In this document: positions 8,904 to 18,417 of the stretch, one piece after another | How positions within the stretch are numbered: the first letter of the stretch is position 1 | How the letters are laid out: each line of letters starts with the position of its first letter | Assembly: GCF_039503195.1 (NCBI RefSeq) | Contig: NZ_JBCJKP010000001.1 | Location: 3,410,001 to 3,474,000, forward strand | Origin: Streptomyces mirabilis | GTDB taxonomy: Bacteria > Actinomycetota > Actinomycetes > Streptomycetales > Streptomycetaceae | Length of the DNA stretch: 64,000 bases | Direction of reading: 5' to 3' | Notes under the pieces: generated by a model | Seen by the model: only the letters and a program-made list of their open reading frames with translations | Database searches by the model: none | Told to the model about the DNA's origin: nothing | Program-made: the position numbers and the translations under genes

Positions 8904-10331
8904 TCAGCGAGCGGAGATCTTCGAGGGCAGCCACAGCAGCATCAGCACCGCCCCGCCGAGCAGCACGTAACCGCCCGTACGGAAGGCCAGCGCGTATCCC
9001 GCGGTCAGTGCCTGTGCCGACGAGTCGCTCCCCGTACGCGAGGCCGCGATGGTCGACATGACGGCGAGACCGAGCGAACCGCCCATCGTGCGGGAGGTGT
9101 TGACCAGCCCGGACACCAGACCGGCGTCCCCCGGCGCCGCCCCCGAGGTCGCGAGCGAGGCGAGCGGGGTGGCGGCCAGCCCCGCGCCCGCCATCATCAG
9201 GACCCCGGGGAACATGATCGCCGTCAGGTAGGAGCCGTCGGCCGTCATCGTCGACTGCCAGCCGAAGCCCGCCGCGGCGACCAGCGACCCGATGACGGCG
9301 ACGTTGCGCGCCCCGACCACCGGCATGAGCCGCGGTGCGAGTTTCGAGCCCAGGACCACCGCCAGTGAGCTCGGCACCAGCGCGAGCCCGGCACCCAGCG
9401 GCGAGTAGCCGAGCACGTTCTGCGCGTACAGCGTCATGAAGAACCACATGCAGAACATCGCGGAGCCGCACACGAACATGGCCGCGTTCGCCGACGCCAC
9501 CGCCCGCACACCGAGCAGGCGCAGCGGCATCAGCGGCACCCGCGTCCGCGCCTCGACCAGGAGGAACAGGCCGATCAGCGCGAGCCCGGCACACAGCGGT
9601 ACGAGGGTCGCGGCCGCCGCCCACCCCTCCGCCTCGGTCTGCACGATCCCGTACGCGAGGGTCGCGAGCCCCGCCGTCACCAGCAGCGCGCCCGGCAGGT
9701 CGAGCCGCCGCCCGTCCCCGGCCCGGCTCTCCACGAGCCACCGTGCGGCGCCCGCCAGCACCACCGCGCCCACCGGCACGTTGATCAGCAGCACCCACCG
9801 CCACGACAGCCCGTCCACCAGCAGGCCGCCGACCAGACCGCCGGCCGCCCCGCCCCCGGCGCCGACCGCCGTCCAGGTCGCGATGGCCCGCGCGCGGGCG
9901 GCGCCCTCCGGGACCGCCGAGGTGAGGATCGTCAGCGTCGAGGGCGCGAGCACCGCCGCTCCGAGCCCCTGCGCGGCCCGCGCGACCAGCAACTGCCAGC
10001 CCGCCTGGGCGAGCCCGCCGCCCAGCGAGGCCACCGTGAACAGCGCGAGCCCCACCAGGAACATCCGCTTGCGCCCGTACAGGTCACCGGCCCGCCCGCC
10101 GAGCAGCATGAACCCGGCGAAGGCGATCGCGTACGCGTTGACCACCCACTGCAGCCCCGGCGCGCTCAGCCCCAGGTCGGTCCGCATGGACGGCAGCGCC
10201 ACGTTCACGACGGACACGTCGAGCACGACGAGGAACTGTCCGGCGCAGGCGAGCGCCACCACCAGCCAGGTGGGCGGCGCGACGCGAGCTGATATTCGGG
10301 TGTCTTCCGCGGCTCGAAGCATGAGGGTCAT
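8904..10331 (-). CDS. DHA2-family MFS multidrug efflux transporter
   Basis: A 475-residue proton antiporter with 14 predicted membrane helices. It shows the family motifs: LDVSVVNVALPSM in helix 1 (motif D1), LGGRAGDLYGRKRMF (motif A) after helix 2 and the motif-C-like GAGGGAAGGLVGG in helix 5. The gene runs in the same direction as the sigma factor operon, whose start is 77 bases downstream of this stop. It is probably a separate unit. Substrate cannot be inferred. Confidence 0.9.
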   Translation of the reverse strand: MTLMLRAAEDTRISARVAPPTWLVVALACAGQFLVVLDVSVVNVALPSMRTDLGLSAPGLQWVVNAYAIAFAGFMLLGGRAGDLYGRKRMFLVGLALFTVASLGGGLAQAGWQLLVARAAQGLGAAVLAPSTLTILTSAVPEGAARARAIATWTAVGAGGGAAGGLVGGLLVDGLSWRWVLLINVPVGAVVLAGAARWLVESRAGDGRRLDLPGALLVTAGLATLAYGIVQTEAEGWAAAATLVPLCAGLALIGLFLLVEARTRVPLMPLRLLGVRAVASANAAMFVCGSAMFCMWFFMTLYAQNVLGYSPLGAGLALVPSSLAVVLGSKLAPRLMPVVGARNVAVIGSLVAAAGFGWQSTMTADGSYLTAIMFPGVLMMAGAGLAATPLASLATSGAAPGDAGLVSGLVNTSRTMGGSLGLAVMSTIAASRTGSDSSAQALTAGYALAFRTGGYVLLGGAVLMLLWLPSKISAR

Positions 10332-10416
10332 GCTCTCAACCGCCCTACGGTCCTTGCATCGGGATTTCGCCGCACTCGCCCTGGGCCACAGGTCCTAGGG
10401 CCACCCGTGCACCCGG

Positions 10417-10469
10417 CATCGAGGCGGCCTCGAACATCGAGGCAGCCCGAACATCGCGGCAGCCTCGAG
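10417..10469. repeat. three tandem copies of a 17-18 bp unit
   Basis: Units at 10417-10434, 10435-10451 and 10452-10469 share CATCGmGGCrGCC(T)CGAr. They lie between the thiolase stop and the MFS gene start. No function is visible. Confidence 0.6.
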
Positions 10470-10483
10470 CGGAGCTCTGGTGA

Positions 10484-11677
10484 TCAGCCCGCCGCCCGCA
10501 GCAGCGTGACCACCGCCGCGCCGCCCAGCCCGATGTTGTGGGCGAGCCCGACCCGCGCGCCCGGCACCTGCCGGGGCCCCGCCTCGCCCCTCAACTGCCA
10601 CACCAGCTCGGCCACTTGGGCGATCCCGGTCGCCCCCAGCGGATGCCCCTTGGAGATCAGCCCGCCGGACGGGTTCACGACCCACCGCCCGCCGTACGTC
10701 GTGGCCCCCGACTCGACGAGTTTGCCGGACTCCCCCTCCTCGCACATCCCGAGCGCCTCGTAGGTCAGCAGCTCGTTGATGGAGAAGCAGTCGTGCAGTT
10801 CCACGACGTCCACGTCGTCGATGCCGAGTCCCGACCGCTCGTACACCTGGCGCGCGGCCTCCCGCGACATCGGCTGTCCGACGACGTCGACGCAGGAGCC
10901 GGACGCGAAGGACTCCTCGGTGTCGGTGGTCATGGCCTGCGCGACGATCTCGACGACCTGGCGCGCCGGCTCGTGCCGCTCCAGGAACCGTTCGGACACG
11001 ACGACCGCGGCGGCGGCCCCGTCCGAGGTGGGCGAGCACTGGAGTTTCGTCAGCGGCCGGTGCACGACCCGGGCGGCGAGGATCTCGTCGACGCCGTACA
11101 CGTCCTGGAACTGGGCGTAGGGATTGTTCGCCGAGTGGCGGTGGTTCTTGGCACCGACGGCGGCGAGCTGTGCCTCGGTGGTGCCGTACTTCTCCATGTG
11201 CTCGCGCGCCGCGTCGCCGAAGATCTGCGCGGTGGGCGGGGACATCTCGAAGCCGTGCCGGGCGGCCATGACGCCGTAGTGGCGGGCCACCGGAGACGTC
11301 GAGAAGTCTCCCCCGTCCGCACCGCCCCCCAGCGCCCCGCGCTTCATCTTCTCGAAGCCCAGCGCGAGCACACAGTCCGCGACCCCGCCCTCGACGAACT
11401 GCCGGGCCAGCATCAGCGCGCTCGATCCGGTGGCGCAGTTGTTGTTGACGTTGTAGACGGGGACGCCGGTCAGGCCGAGTTCGTACGCGGCGCGCTGGCC
11501 GGCGGTCGAGGGCTGGAAGCAGTAGCCGACAGGAACCTGTTCCACCTCGGCGTACGTGATCCCGGCGTCCGCGAGCGCGGCACCGCCCGCCTCTCTCGCC
11601 ATGTCCCAGTACTGCCAATCACGGGTCTCGGGCTTCTCGAACCTGGTCATCCCGACCCCGGCGACATAGGCCTTCAT
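10484..11677 (-). CDS. lipid-transfer protein/SCP-x-type thiolase
   Basis: A 397-residue thiolase-fold enzyme of the SCP-x/lipid-transfer (Ltp) class, which cleaves or retro-aldol-splits side-chain CoA thioesters in sterol breakdown. Nucleophile Cys81 lies in [13 protein letters not shown]. Later signatures are [28 protein letters not shown] and the terminal [15 protein letters not shown], which has Gly where classical thiolases have a second Cys. The KstR-like site 13-26 bases upstream of the ATG would block the ribosome site and promoter. Thiolase membership is firm. The retro-aldolase versus thiolase choice cannot be read from sequence alone. Confidence 0.9.
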   Translation of the reverse strand: MKAYVAGVGMTRFEKPETRDWQYWDMAREAGGAALADAGITYAEVEQVPVGYCFQPSTAGQRAAYELGLTGVPVYNVNNNCATGSSALMLARQFVEGGVADCVLALGFEKMKRGALGGGADGGDFSTSPVARHYGVMAARHGFEMSPPTAQIFGDAAREHMEKYGTTEAQLAAVGAKNHRHSANNPYAQFQDVYGVDEILAARVVHRPLTKLQCSPTSDGAAAAVVVSERFLERHEPARQVVEIVAQAMTTDTEESFASGSCVDVVGQPMSREAARQVYERSGLGIDDVDVVELHDCFSINELLTYEALGMCEEGESGKLVESGATTYGGRWVVNPSGGLISKGHPLGATGIAQVAELVWQLRGEAGPRQVPGARVGLAHNIGLGGAAVVTLLRAAG

Positions 11678-11689
11678 GGCGCGTCAGAT

Positions 11690-11703
11690 TAGAACACGTT
11701 CCA
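11690..11703. promoter_or_regulatory. KstR-like operator
   Basis: TAGAACACGTTCCA matches TnnAACnnGTTnnA exactly and lies 13-26 bases before the thiolase start at 11677. The rest of the 11678-11920 gap holds the MFS gene leader on the plus strand. Confidence 0.75.
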
Positions 11704-11920
11704 TTTATCCGCCAGGTCTGATGCCGGGTCAGTTCTTCATGGGAAGGTCAAGATTTTGTTAGTACGCCGAAGCATCGGAATAGTTGCCCAGGCGCACCGG
11801 GTTCCTGATGCACGTATCCCGCACGCACTCCCGCGCGGTCCCGCACGGAATCCCGCACGGATCGCCCACCGCTCCACTCCTCCTTCCTCCCTCTCTCTTT
11901 TGGCCTGGAGGCCTCACGCA

Positions 11921-13666
11921 ATGACGCACACGACGACCGACCAGCCCACCCGGAGGCCCGGCGGCGCGATCGTGCCGGTGCTGGCCTTCGCGGGCATCGT
12001 TGTCGCGGTGATGCAGACCCTGCTCGTTCCGGTCATCAAGGACCTGCCGGAGCTGCTGGGCACCGCACCCAGCAACGCCACCTGGGTGATGACCTCGACG
12101 CTGCTCGCGGGAGCCGTGGCCACGCCGATCATGGGTCGGCTCGGTGACCTCTACGGCAAGCGGCGGATGCTGCTCGCGAGCCTGTCCGTGATGGTCGTCG
12201 GCTCGCTCATAGCCGGTTTCACCAGCACACTGCTGGTGATGATCGTCGGCCGCGCCCTGCAGGGCTTCGCCATGGGCGCGATCCCGCTCGGCATCGGCCT
12301 GATGCGGGACATGCTGCCCCGCGAGAAGCTCGGCGAGGCGATGGCCCTCATGAGCTCCTCCATCGGCGTCGGCGGCGGACTCGCGCTGCCGGTCGCGGCC
12401 CTGGTCGCGCAGCACGCCGACTGGCACGCCCTCTTCTTCCTCGCCGCCGGTCTCGGCGCCGTCGCGATCGTCCTGACCCTCGTCGCCGTCCCGGAGTCCC
12501 CGATGCGCGCCGAGGGCACCTTCGACGGACTGGGCGCGGCGGGCCTGTCCGCGGGCCTCGTCCTCTTCCTGCTGCCGATCACCAAGGGCAGCGACTGGGG
12601 CTGGACCTCGACCACCACGCTCGGCCTGTTCGCCGCGTCGGCCGTCGTCCTGCTCCTGTGGGGCGTGATGGAACTGCGCGTGAAGGCGCCGCTGGTCGAC
12701 CTGCGCACCACCGCCCGCCGCTCGGTGCTCTTCACCAACCTCGCCTCGATCATGGTCGGCGTCTCCTTCTACGTCGTCTCGCTCGTCCTGCCGCAGCTGC
12801 TCCAGCTGCCGAAGGCCACCGGCTACGGCCTCGGCCAGTCGATGGTGGTCGCGGGTCTGTGCGTGGCGCCGCTCGGCCTGACGATGATGTTCACCGCGCC
12901 GGTCTACGCCCGGATCTCCGCGAAGTACGGCCCCAAGGTCACCCTGATCCTCGGCATGCTGATCATCGCGATCGGCTACGGCGCCGGCCTCGGTCTGATG
13001 AGCGCCGCCTGGCAGACCATCGTGATCTCGGTGGTCCTGGGCGCGGGCATCGGCCTCGCCTACTCCTCGCTGCCCGCGCTGATCGTCGGCTCCGTCCCGG
13101 CCTCGGAGACGGGCGCGGCCAACGGCCTCAACACCCTGATGCGCTCGATCGGCACGTCGGTCTCCAGCGCCGTCATCGGCATGGTGCTCGCCAACACCGC
13201 GAACAACGTCGGCGGCCTCGAGGTCCCCACCATGCACGGTTTCCGGGTCTCCTTCCTGATCGCCACCGGCGCGGTCGCCATCGGTCTGCTCTTCGCCCTG
13301 CTGCTGCCGGGCCGGCGCCCGGCGACCAAGCCGCAGCTGCGCGCGAGCAGCGAGGAGGACGCGGCCCTGGAGCGCGCCCAGGAGGTGCTCCGCGGCTTCC
13401 GCGGCCGGGTGCTGGACGCCGACGGCGGCACGGTCGCCCGCGCCAAGGTCACCCTGATCGACCGGCGCGGTCGCCAGGCGGGCGCCACGCTCTCCGAGGC
13501 GGACGGCAGCTATGTGCTCGCCGTGCCCGCCGAGGGCGCGTACGTCCTCGCCGCCAGGGCACCGGGCCACGGCCCGCTCGCCTCCTCGGCGACCCACTCC
13601 GGCGACGACCGCCCCGTGGAGCTGGACCTCGCACTGCCGAGCGAGACCGTCCCGGCCCAGGCCTGA
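11921..13666 (+). CDS. MFS transporter with C-terminal carboxypeptidase-regulatory-like domain
   Basis: A 581-residue protein. Residues 15-470 form a 14-helix DHA2-type efflux pump: motif A is GRLGDLYGKRRML, helix 5 begins GVGGGLALPVA, and helix 1 lacks the usual Asp (FAGIVVAVMQTLLV). After the last helix (LLFALLLPGRRP), residues 490-575 form a beta-sandwich-like segment (GRVLDADGGTVARAKVTLID, GSYVLAVPAEGAYVLAARAPG) matching the CarboxypepD_reg fold. ATG 11921 follows a GGAGG site; upstream codons in frame are not protein-like. The tail is unusual for a transporter and its role is unknown. A strong terminator follows. Confidence 0.88.
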   Translation: MTHTTTDQPTRRPGGAIVPVLAFAGIVVAVMQTLLVPVIKDLPELLGTAPSNATWVMTSTLLAGAVATPIMGRLGDLYGKRRMLLASLSVMVVGSLIAGFTSTLLVMIVGRALQGFAMGAIPLGIGLMRDMLPREKLGEAMALMSSSIGVGGGLALPVAALVAQHADWHALFFLAAGLGAVAIVLTLVAVPESPMRAEGTFDGLGAAGLSAGLVLFLLPITKGSDWGWTSTTTLGLFAASAVVLLLWGVMELRVKAPLVDLRTTARRSVLFTNLASIMVGVSFYVVSLVLPQLLQLPKATGYGLGQSMVVAGLCVAPLGLTMMFTAPVYARISAKYGPKVTLILGMLIIAIGYGAGLGLMSAAWQTIVISVVLGAGIGLAYSSLPALIVGSVPASETGAANGLNTLMRSIGTSVSSAVIGMVLANTANNVGGLEVPTMHGFRVSFLIATGAVAIGLLFALLLPGRRPATKPQLRASSEEDAALERAQEVLRGFRGRVLDADGGTVARAKVTLIDRRGRQAGATLSEADGSYVLAVPAEGAYVLAARAPGHGPLASSATHSGDDRPVELDLALPSETVPAQA

Positions 13667-13699
13667 CCCGAACGACAGTTCCTGGGGCCCGGCCCCACC

Positions 13700-13739
13700 G
13701 CACCACACCCCCGTCCCCGACGCGACGGGGGTGTGGTGC
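13700..13739 (+). terminator. intrinsic terminator-like hairpin after MFS gene
   Basis: A perfect 16-bp inverted repeat (13700-13715 and 13724-13739) with an 8-base loop lies 33 bases after the stop. There is no T-tract, as is common in Streptomyces. Confidence 0.75.
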
Positions 13740-13823
13740 ACCATGGGGCGCTCACAGGCACGTACGCGCGGACCCGCACAGGCAGACGTGCGGCTGCCGT
13801 TCGCACCCGATGGAGGACCCCCG

Positions 13824-14486
13824 ATGCAGGACCCCACGCCCGCGGCACCCAAGCCGGAGATCCTGGCCGCCTTCGAGGCCGCGAAGGGGTTCATGCCGCT
13901 CCGTGAGGGACTCGCGCTGTACGACGCCGCGGCCGAGGCGGGCCGGCTCGGACTGCCCCTGCTGGAGGTCGGCACGTACTGCGGGCGCTCCACGATCCTG
14001 CTCGCGGACGCGGCGCGCGCGGCCGGGGTGACGGCGATCACCGTCGACCACCACCGGGGCAGCGAGGAGCAGCAGCCCGGGTGGGAGTACCACGACCCGG
14101 CCACGGTCGACCCCGAGATCGGCCGGATGGACACCCTTCCCACCTTCCGCCGCACCCTCCACAATGCGGGTCTGGAGGACCAGGTGGTCGCGATGGTCGG
14201 CCGTTCACCGCAGATCGCCGCCTTCTGGCGCACGCCCCTCGGTCTCGTCTTCATCGACGGCGGCCACACGGACGAGCACGCCTCCGGCGACTACGAGGGC
14301 TGGGCGCCGCACGTCGCCGAGGGTGGCCTGCTCCTCATCCACGACGTGTTCCCCGACCCGGCCGACGAGTTCACCGGCCAGGCCCCCTACCGCGTCTACC
14401 TCCGGGCCCTGGAGTCCGGCGCGTTCACCGAGGTCTCGGCGACCGACTCACTGCGCGTCCTGCGGCGAACGGGAGCGGGGATCTGA
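13824..14486 (+). CDS. class I SAM-dependent methyltransferase
   Basis: A 220-residue Rossmann-fold methyltransferase. The SAM-binding motif I is LLEVGTYCGRSTILLADAA, followed by acidic TVDHHRGSEEQQ, and the core strand is GLVFIDGGHTDEHASGDYEGW, the Methyltransf_24 pattern. ATG 13824 has a GGAGGACC ribosome site. The gene stands between a terminator and a leaderless amidase gene, so it is probably monocistronic. The acceptor is unknown; the DGGHTD motif with following acids suggests possible metal dependence. Confidence 0.85.
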   Translation: MQDPTPAAPKPEILAAFEAAKGFMPLREGLALYDAAAEAGRLGLPLLEVGTYCGRSTILLADAARAAGVTAITVDHHRGSEEQQPGWEYHDPATVDPEIGRMDTLPTFRRTLHNAGLEDQVVAMVGRSPQIAAFWRTPLGLVFIDGGHTDEHASGDYEGWAPHVAEGGLLLIHDVFPDPADEFTGQAPYRVYLRALESGAFTEVSATDSLRVLRRTGAGI

Positions 14487-14508
14487 GCGCGCGGTTAGAG
14501 TCGCTGAC

Positions 14509-15510
14509 GTGTCGTACGTAGGTCCTGACTTCGATCCTCCCGGCCCTCGCCGCTCCCGGCGTGGACCGATGACGGTGGCGGTCGCCGCGCTGGTGCCGGG
14601 TGCGCTGGTGGGGTGGCTGGTGTGGCAGGCGGTGGGTGACTCGGGCGGCGGGGGCAGTACGTCCGCCACGTCGACGACCTCCTCCGGCGCACCCGGGGCT
14701 TCCTCCGCGGCACCCGGATCCGCCTCCGCCGCGGCGCGGACACCGAGCGCGTCCGGGACGGACGACGGGAAGCCGCCGAGCTCGACCTTCTCCGGCCCCG
14801 CCACTCCCTCGGCCTCGGACCTGCCCGCCGCCGCGGGACCCCTCAAGGGCAAGGTCGTCGTCATCGACCCGGGCCACAACCCCGGCAACTTCCAGCACTC
14901 GGCCGACATCAACCGCAAGGTGGACATCGGCACCAACTGGAAGGAGTGCGACACGACCGGCACGTCGACCAACGCGGGTTACACGGAAGCCCGGTTCACG
15001 CTCGACGTCGCCCGCCGGCTGCGTACGCTCCTGCAACAGGAGGGCGCCACGGTGAAGTTCACCCAGGACGGCGACCGTTCCTGGGGCCCGTGCGTCGACG
15101 AGCGGGCCCGCATCGGCAACGACGCGCACGCCGACGCGGTCGTCTCCGTCCACGCGGACGGCTCCGCGGCCGGCAACCGCGGCTTCCACGTCATCCTTCC
15201 CGCGTCCGTCCACTCCGGCGGCGCCGACACCCGCGCGATCGTCGCCCCCTCCCGCGATCTCGGCGAGCGCATCGCGGGCAACTTCGTCCGCGACACCGGC
15301 AGCGCGCCCTCCAACTACATCGGCGGCGGCACCGGACTCGACGTCCGCAGTGATCTCGGCGGTCTCAATCTGTCAACGGTTCCCAAGGTGTTCATCGAGT
15401 GCGGCAACATGCGCGATAGCAAGGACGCTGCGTTGCTGACCAGTGGCGCATGGCGGCAGAAGGCGGCGCGTGGGATCTCTGAGGGAATCGTGAGTTTCCT
15501 GCGCGGGTAG
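14509..15510 (+). CDS. membrane-anchored N-acetylmuramoyl-L-alanine amidase (Amidase_3)
   Basis: A cell-wall hydrolase cleaving the bond between muramic acid and the stem peptide. The 333-residue protein has a short cytoplasmic N-terminus, one membrane helix (MTVAVAALVPGALVGWLVW) and a Ser/Thr/Ala linker of about 70 residues. The Amidase_3 domain shows zinc ligands His in VVIDPGHN, Glu in YTEARFTLDVA and His in VVSVHADGS, with catalytic Glu in FIECGNM. GTG 14509 follows the -10-like TTAGAGT by eight bases, a leaderless arrangement. Family assignment is firm. Confidence 0.9.
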   Translation: MSYVGPDFDPPGPRRSRRGPMTVAVAALVPGALVGWLVWQAVGDSGGGGSTSATSTTSSGAPGASSAAPGSASAAARTPSASGTDDGKPPSSTFSGPATPSASDLPAAAGPLKGKVVVIDPGHNPGNFQHSADINRKVDIGTNWKECDTTGTSTNAGYTEARFTLDVARRLRTLLQQEGATVKFTQDGDRSWGPCVDERARIGNDAHADAVVSVHADGSAAGNRGFHVILPASVHSGGADTRAIVAPSRDLGERIAGNFVRDTGSAPSNYIGGGTGLDVRSDLGGLNLSTVPKVFIECGNMRDSKDAALLTSGAWRQKAARGISEGIVSFLRG

Positions 15511-15668
15511 TGATCGGCGGATCGAACCCGACGGACACCCTGATCGGACGGGCGATAGTGTCGTCCCTACGATGAGGGGCCACCCCCGCGCTTCACACCA
15601 GGGCCTTACGGCGACATGGTGTCAGCGACGCCTCCACCGACGACGAGACGACTGACGAAGGACCTGAA

Positions 15669-16505
15669 GTGAATATCCGCTCCCTCACTCGAGGCGACGG
15701 CGTGGTGATCGGAGCAGCGGTATTGCTGTTCATCGCGTCGTTCCTCGACATTTTTTCGATCGACGGGGCCTCTAGCGGTGCCAGCATCCCCAGCGCCTGG
15801 TCGAGCGGACCGCTGCTGCTGAGCGTGGTCCTGGCCGGCATCATCGGGGCCGCGCTGGTCGTCGTCTCCCACGGCCTGCCGCAGGTGCCCAAGATCGTCG
15901 GACTCGACCTCGGCCAGTTCGGTGTCGCCTTCACGGTCTTCGCCGCGTGGAGCGCGCTCGGGAACGTCTTCGACCCGATGGGCGGCGTCGACAACGTCGG
16001 CAGCGCCTCGGACGCGGGCGTCAGCGCCGGCACCGGCCTCATCCTCGCGTTCATCGCGACGCTGATCATGGCCGCCGGCGCCATCGCCACCCCGCTCGTC
16101 CCGGCCCTGCAGGCCGCGCTCGTCCCCGCCCCCAAGCCCGCCGCGCCCCAGCCCTACGGCGCCCAGCCGCCCGGGGGTTACGGCTACCCCGGTGCCCAGC
16201 AGCCGGGTCAGGCCTTCGGCGGTCAGCCGCAGCAGGGGCAGGCGTTCGGCGGTCAGCCCAGCCAGCCGCAGCAGGCGCCGACCCCGCAACCGCAGCCGCC
16301 CGCCGGTGACTTCTCGCCGTTCTGGTTCGCCGTACCGGTGCCGCGCCCGCTGTTCGCGGAGGACGGTTCACAGACGCCGATCGCCGAACTCGCGCCGGGT
16401 ACCTGGTACCTGGCCGTGGAGCAGCGCGGCGCGAACCTGGTGGCCCAGACGCAGGACGGCCGTCGCGGCGTGCTGCAGGACACCTCCGGGATCCAGCGCG
16501 GCTGA
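15669..16505 (+). CDS. DUF5336-like tetraspan membrane protein
   Basis: A 278-residue protein with four membrane helices in residues 10-150 (VIGAAVLLFIASFLDIF, LLLSVVLAGIIGAALVV, FGVAFTVFAAWSALG, LILAFIATLIMAAGA). A Gln/Pro/Gly-rich segment of about 70 residues has repeated QAFGGQPQQG-type units. A C-terminal domain of about 65 residues (FWFAVPVPRPLFAEDGSQ to LQDTSGIQR) looks like a small folded module. It resembles DUF5336 proteins of actinomycetes, whose function is unknown. GTG 15669 has a GAAGGA site. The 158 bases upstream hold only its promoter region. Confidence 0.75.
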   Translation: MNIRSLTRGDGVVIGAAVLLFIASFLDIFSIDGASSGASIPSAWSSGPLLLSVVLAGIIGAALVVVSHGLPQVPKIVGLDLGQFGVAFTVFAAWSALGNVFDPMGGVDNVGSASDAGVSAGTGLILAFIATLIMAAGAIATPLVPALQAALVPAPKPAAPQPYGAQPPGGYGYPGAQQPGQAFGGQPQQGQAFGGQPSQPQQAPTPQPQPPAGDFSPFWFAVPVPRPLFAEDGSQTPIAELAPGTWYLAVEQRGANLVAQTQDGRRGVLQDTSGIQRG

Positions 16506-16534
16506 CCGCCTCGTCCGCTCCCGTACGGCCTCCG

Positions 16535-16566
16535 ACGGCCCCTCGTCCTTCCGGGCGGGGGGCCGT
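16535..16566 (+). terminator. hairpin after DUF5336-like gene
   Basis: ACGGCCCC (16535-16542) pairs with GGGGCCGT (16559-16566) around a 16-base loop, about 30 bases past the stop. The stem is short, so confidence is moderate. Confidence 0.55.
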
Positions 16567-16631
16567 TGCCGTACAGTCGCCTGGCCCGAACGTGACTGAC
16601 GTCCCGTCAGAACCGCACACCAGGAGGGTTC

Positions 16632-17642
16632 ATGCGGCTCGGCCTCGCACTCGGCTACTGGGGGCGCGGCCCCTCCGCGGACCATCTGCCGCTCGCCCAG
16701 GAGGCGGAGCGGCTCGGCTATCACTCCGTGTGGACCGCCGAGTCCTGGGGCTCGGACGTCTTCACCCCGCTGACCTGGATCGCCGCGCACACGACCCGTA
16801 TCCGGCTCGGCACGGCCGTCGCGCAGATGGCCGCCCGCTCCCCCACCACCACCGCGATGCACGCGCTCACCCTCGACCACCTCTCGGGCGGGCGCATGAT
16901 GCTCGGCCTCGGGCTGTCGGGGCCACAGGTCGTGGAGGGCTGGTACGGGCGTCCGTTCCCGAAGTCTCCGCTGACCGCGACCCGGGAGTACGTCGATGTC
17001 GTACGTCAGGTCCTCCGGCGCGAAGGGCCCGTCGAACTCGACGGCCGCTTCCACCAGCACCCCTACCGGGGCGAGGACGGCACCGGGCTCGGCAAGCCGC
17101 TGAAGCCGATCACACATCCGCTCCGCGCCGACCTGCCGATCCTGCTCGGCGCCGAGGGGCCGAAGAACATCGCACAGACGACCCGGATCGCGGACGGCTG
17201 GCTGCCGCTGTACTGGTCGCCGACCCGCCCAGGAGCCTACGAGGCCGCGCTGAGCGATCTCCCCGCCGACTTCCTCGTCGCCCCCATGGCTCACGTCCGC
17301 GTCTGCGACGACGTCGCCGAAGGGCTGCTGCCCGTGAAGGCGATGCTCGGCTTCTACATCGGCGGGATGGGGCACGCGGCGCGCAACTTCCACGCCGATC
17401 TGATGGCACGGATGGGGTACGAGGAGGAGGCCCGGCTCATCCAGGAGCTGTTCCTCGCCGGACGCCGCCAGGAAGCGGTGCTCGCCGTCCCGGACGCGTT
17501 CGCCGACGAGATCTCCCTCGTCGGACCGCGAGAACGCATCGCCGAGCGGCTGGAGTCGTGGCGCAAGGGCCCGGTGACGGACCTGCTGGTCCTGTCACCG
17601 GACCCTCACACGCTACGGGTCCTCGCCGAGCTCAACTCCTAG
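16632..17642 (+). CDS. LLM-class F420-dependent oxidoreductase, Rv3520c-like
   Basis: A 336-residue TIM-barrel flavin/F420 enzyme of the luciferase-like class. The F420-family landmarks are visible: LALGYWGRGP at the N-terminus, VWTAESWGSDVFTPL, LTLDHLSGGRMMLGLGLSGPQVVEGWYG and PITHPLRADLPILLGAEGPKN. This pattern closely follows mycobacterial Rv3520c, which lies in the cholesterol-catabolism region. ATG 16632 has an AGGAGGG ribosome site. No KstR-like palindrome is seen upstream, so its link to the steroid genes is inferred from homology only. The last 15 coding bases are tandemly duplicated just after the stop. Confidence 0.85.
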   Translation: MRLGLALGYWGRGPSADHLPLAQEAERLGYHSVWTAESWGSDVFTPLTWIAAHTTRIRLGTAVAQMAARSPTTTAMHALTLDHLSGGRMMLGLGLSGPQVVEGWYGRPFPKSPLTATREYVDVVRQVLRREGPVELDGRFHQHPYRGEDGTGLGKPLKPITHPLRADLPILLGAEGPKNIAQTTRIADGWLPLYWSPTRPGAYEAALSDLPADFLVAPMAHVRVCDDVAEGLLPVKAMLGFYIGGMGHAARNFHADLMARMGYEEEARLIQELFLAGRRQEAVLAVPDAFADEISLVGPRERIAERLESWRKGPVTDLLVLSPDPHTLRVLAELNS

Positions 17643-17673
17643 CCCCGGCACGGTCCACGCCGAGCTCAACTCC
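17625..17673. repeat. 34-bp-period tandem duplication at the end of the F420 oxidoreductase gene
   Basis: GCCGAGCTCAACTCC occurs at 17625-17639, spanning the last codons, and again at 17659-17673. Similar sequence follows both copies. This looks like a small replication-slippage duplication. Confidence 0.6.
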
Positions 17674-17697
17674 CAGGGGCGGCACGGCGGGCGGGGC

Positions 17698-18261
17698 TCA
17701 GCCGCCGGACAGCTGCGAGGTCGACGGCACCTTGTCGGTGACCGGGGCGCCCGCGCTCTTGCCCGCGTCCTTCACCTTGTTGATGATGTCGTCGAACGAA
17801 CCCACGGTCGCGTCCGTCGAGTCGCCCTTGCGGAGCTTGGACGGCAGGTTCTTGAGGGCGTCGATGCCCGCGGTGAGCGGGGCGACGGCCTTGGCGAGGG
17901 TGGGGTCGCCCTGGGCGTTCCTGCTCGCGGCCTTGAGCCGGTTGTACGCGAACGTGCCGGCCACGGCCGCCTTGATCAGGGCGGTCCTGCGGCCCTTGGC
18001 GCCCTTCTTGAACTTGCCGGCCTTCCAGGGCTTCACGATCCACTGGTAGGTGGCTCCTGCGGCCAGGCCCGCGTTCGCCACGAAGCGGGTCTTGGAGAGC
18101 TTCTGTTTCTCCACGGTGCTGCTGCTGGACGGGGTGGCGGCCGCCACGACGGCGGCGCTGTCCTTGGTGGCGCTGCTGCCACTGCCGCAGGCCGTGGCAC
18201 CGGCGAGCAGGGCGCAACAGACGGTGAGCGCCACGACGAGGCGCCGTATCGGTACGGGCAC
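17698..18261 (-). CDS. putative secreted lipoprotein of unknown function
   Basis: A 187-residue protein with an N-terminal signal (IRRLVVALTVCCALLAGATAC) ending in a lipobox-like Cys25 followed by GSGSSATK, so probably attached to the outer face of the membrane. The rest is Lys/Ala-rich and likely helical, with a basic stretch (WKAGKFKKGAKGRRTALIK). No known domain is recognised. GTG 18261 has a GGAGGACC ribosome site. It converges on the F420 oxidoreductase gene. Confidence 0.75.
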   Translation of the reverse strand: MPVPIRRLVVALTVCCALLAGATACGSGSSATKDSAAVVAAATPSSSSTVEKQKLSKTRFVANAGLAAGATYQWIVKPWKAGKFKKGAKGRRTALIKAAVAGTFAYNRLKAASRNAQGDPTLAKAVAPLTAGIDALKNLPSKLRKGDSTDATVGSFDDIINKVKDAGKSAGAPVTDKVPSTSQLSGG

Positions 18262-18417
18262 GGGGTCCTCCGGGGAAGGGAACGGTTCTCCCGGTTTCCG
18301 GGAGACACGGCTCTTCCAGCAGGCTCACCCGAACACGGCCGCTGCGCCACTCGAGCGAGGCGTTCGGGTTCCGTCCCCCACGGGTTTCATCCACGGATAC
18401 GCGGCAACCCGGAGGTC

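Noticed and set aside
11759..14269. Very long open frame on the minus strand opposite the MFS and methyltransferase genes
   Set aside because: Composition is His/Gly/Arg-rich antisense of high-GC codons, with no domain; the plus-strand genes have clear motifs and ribosome sites.
16560..16631. KstR operator before the Rv3520c-like oxidoreductase
   Set aside because: CGAACGTGACT gives only part of one half-site and no symmetry.
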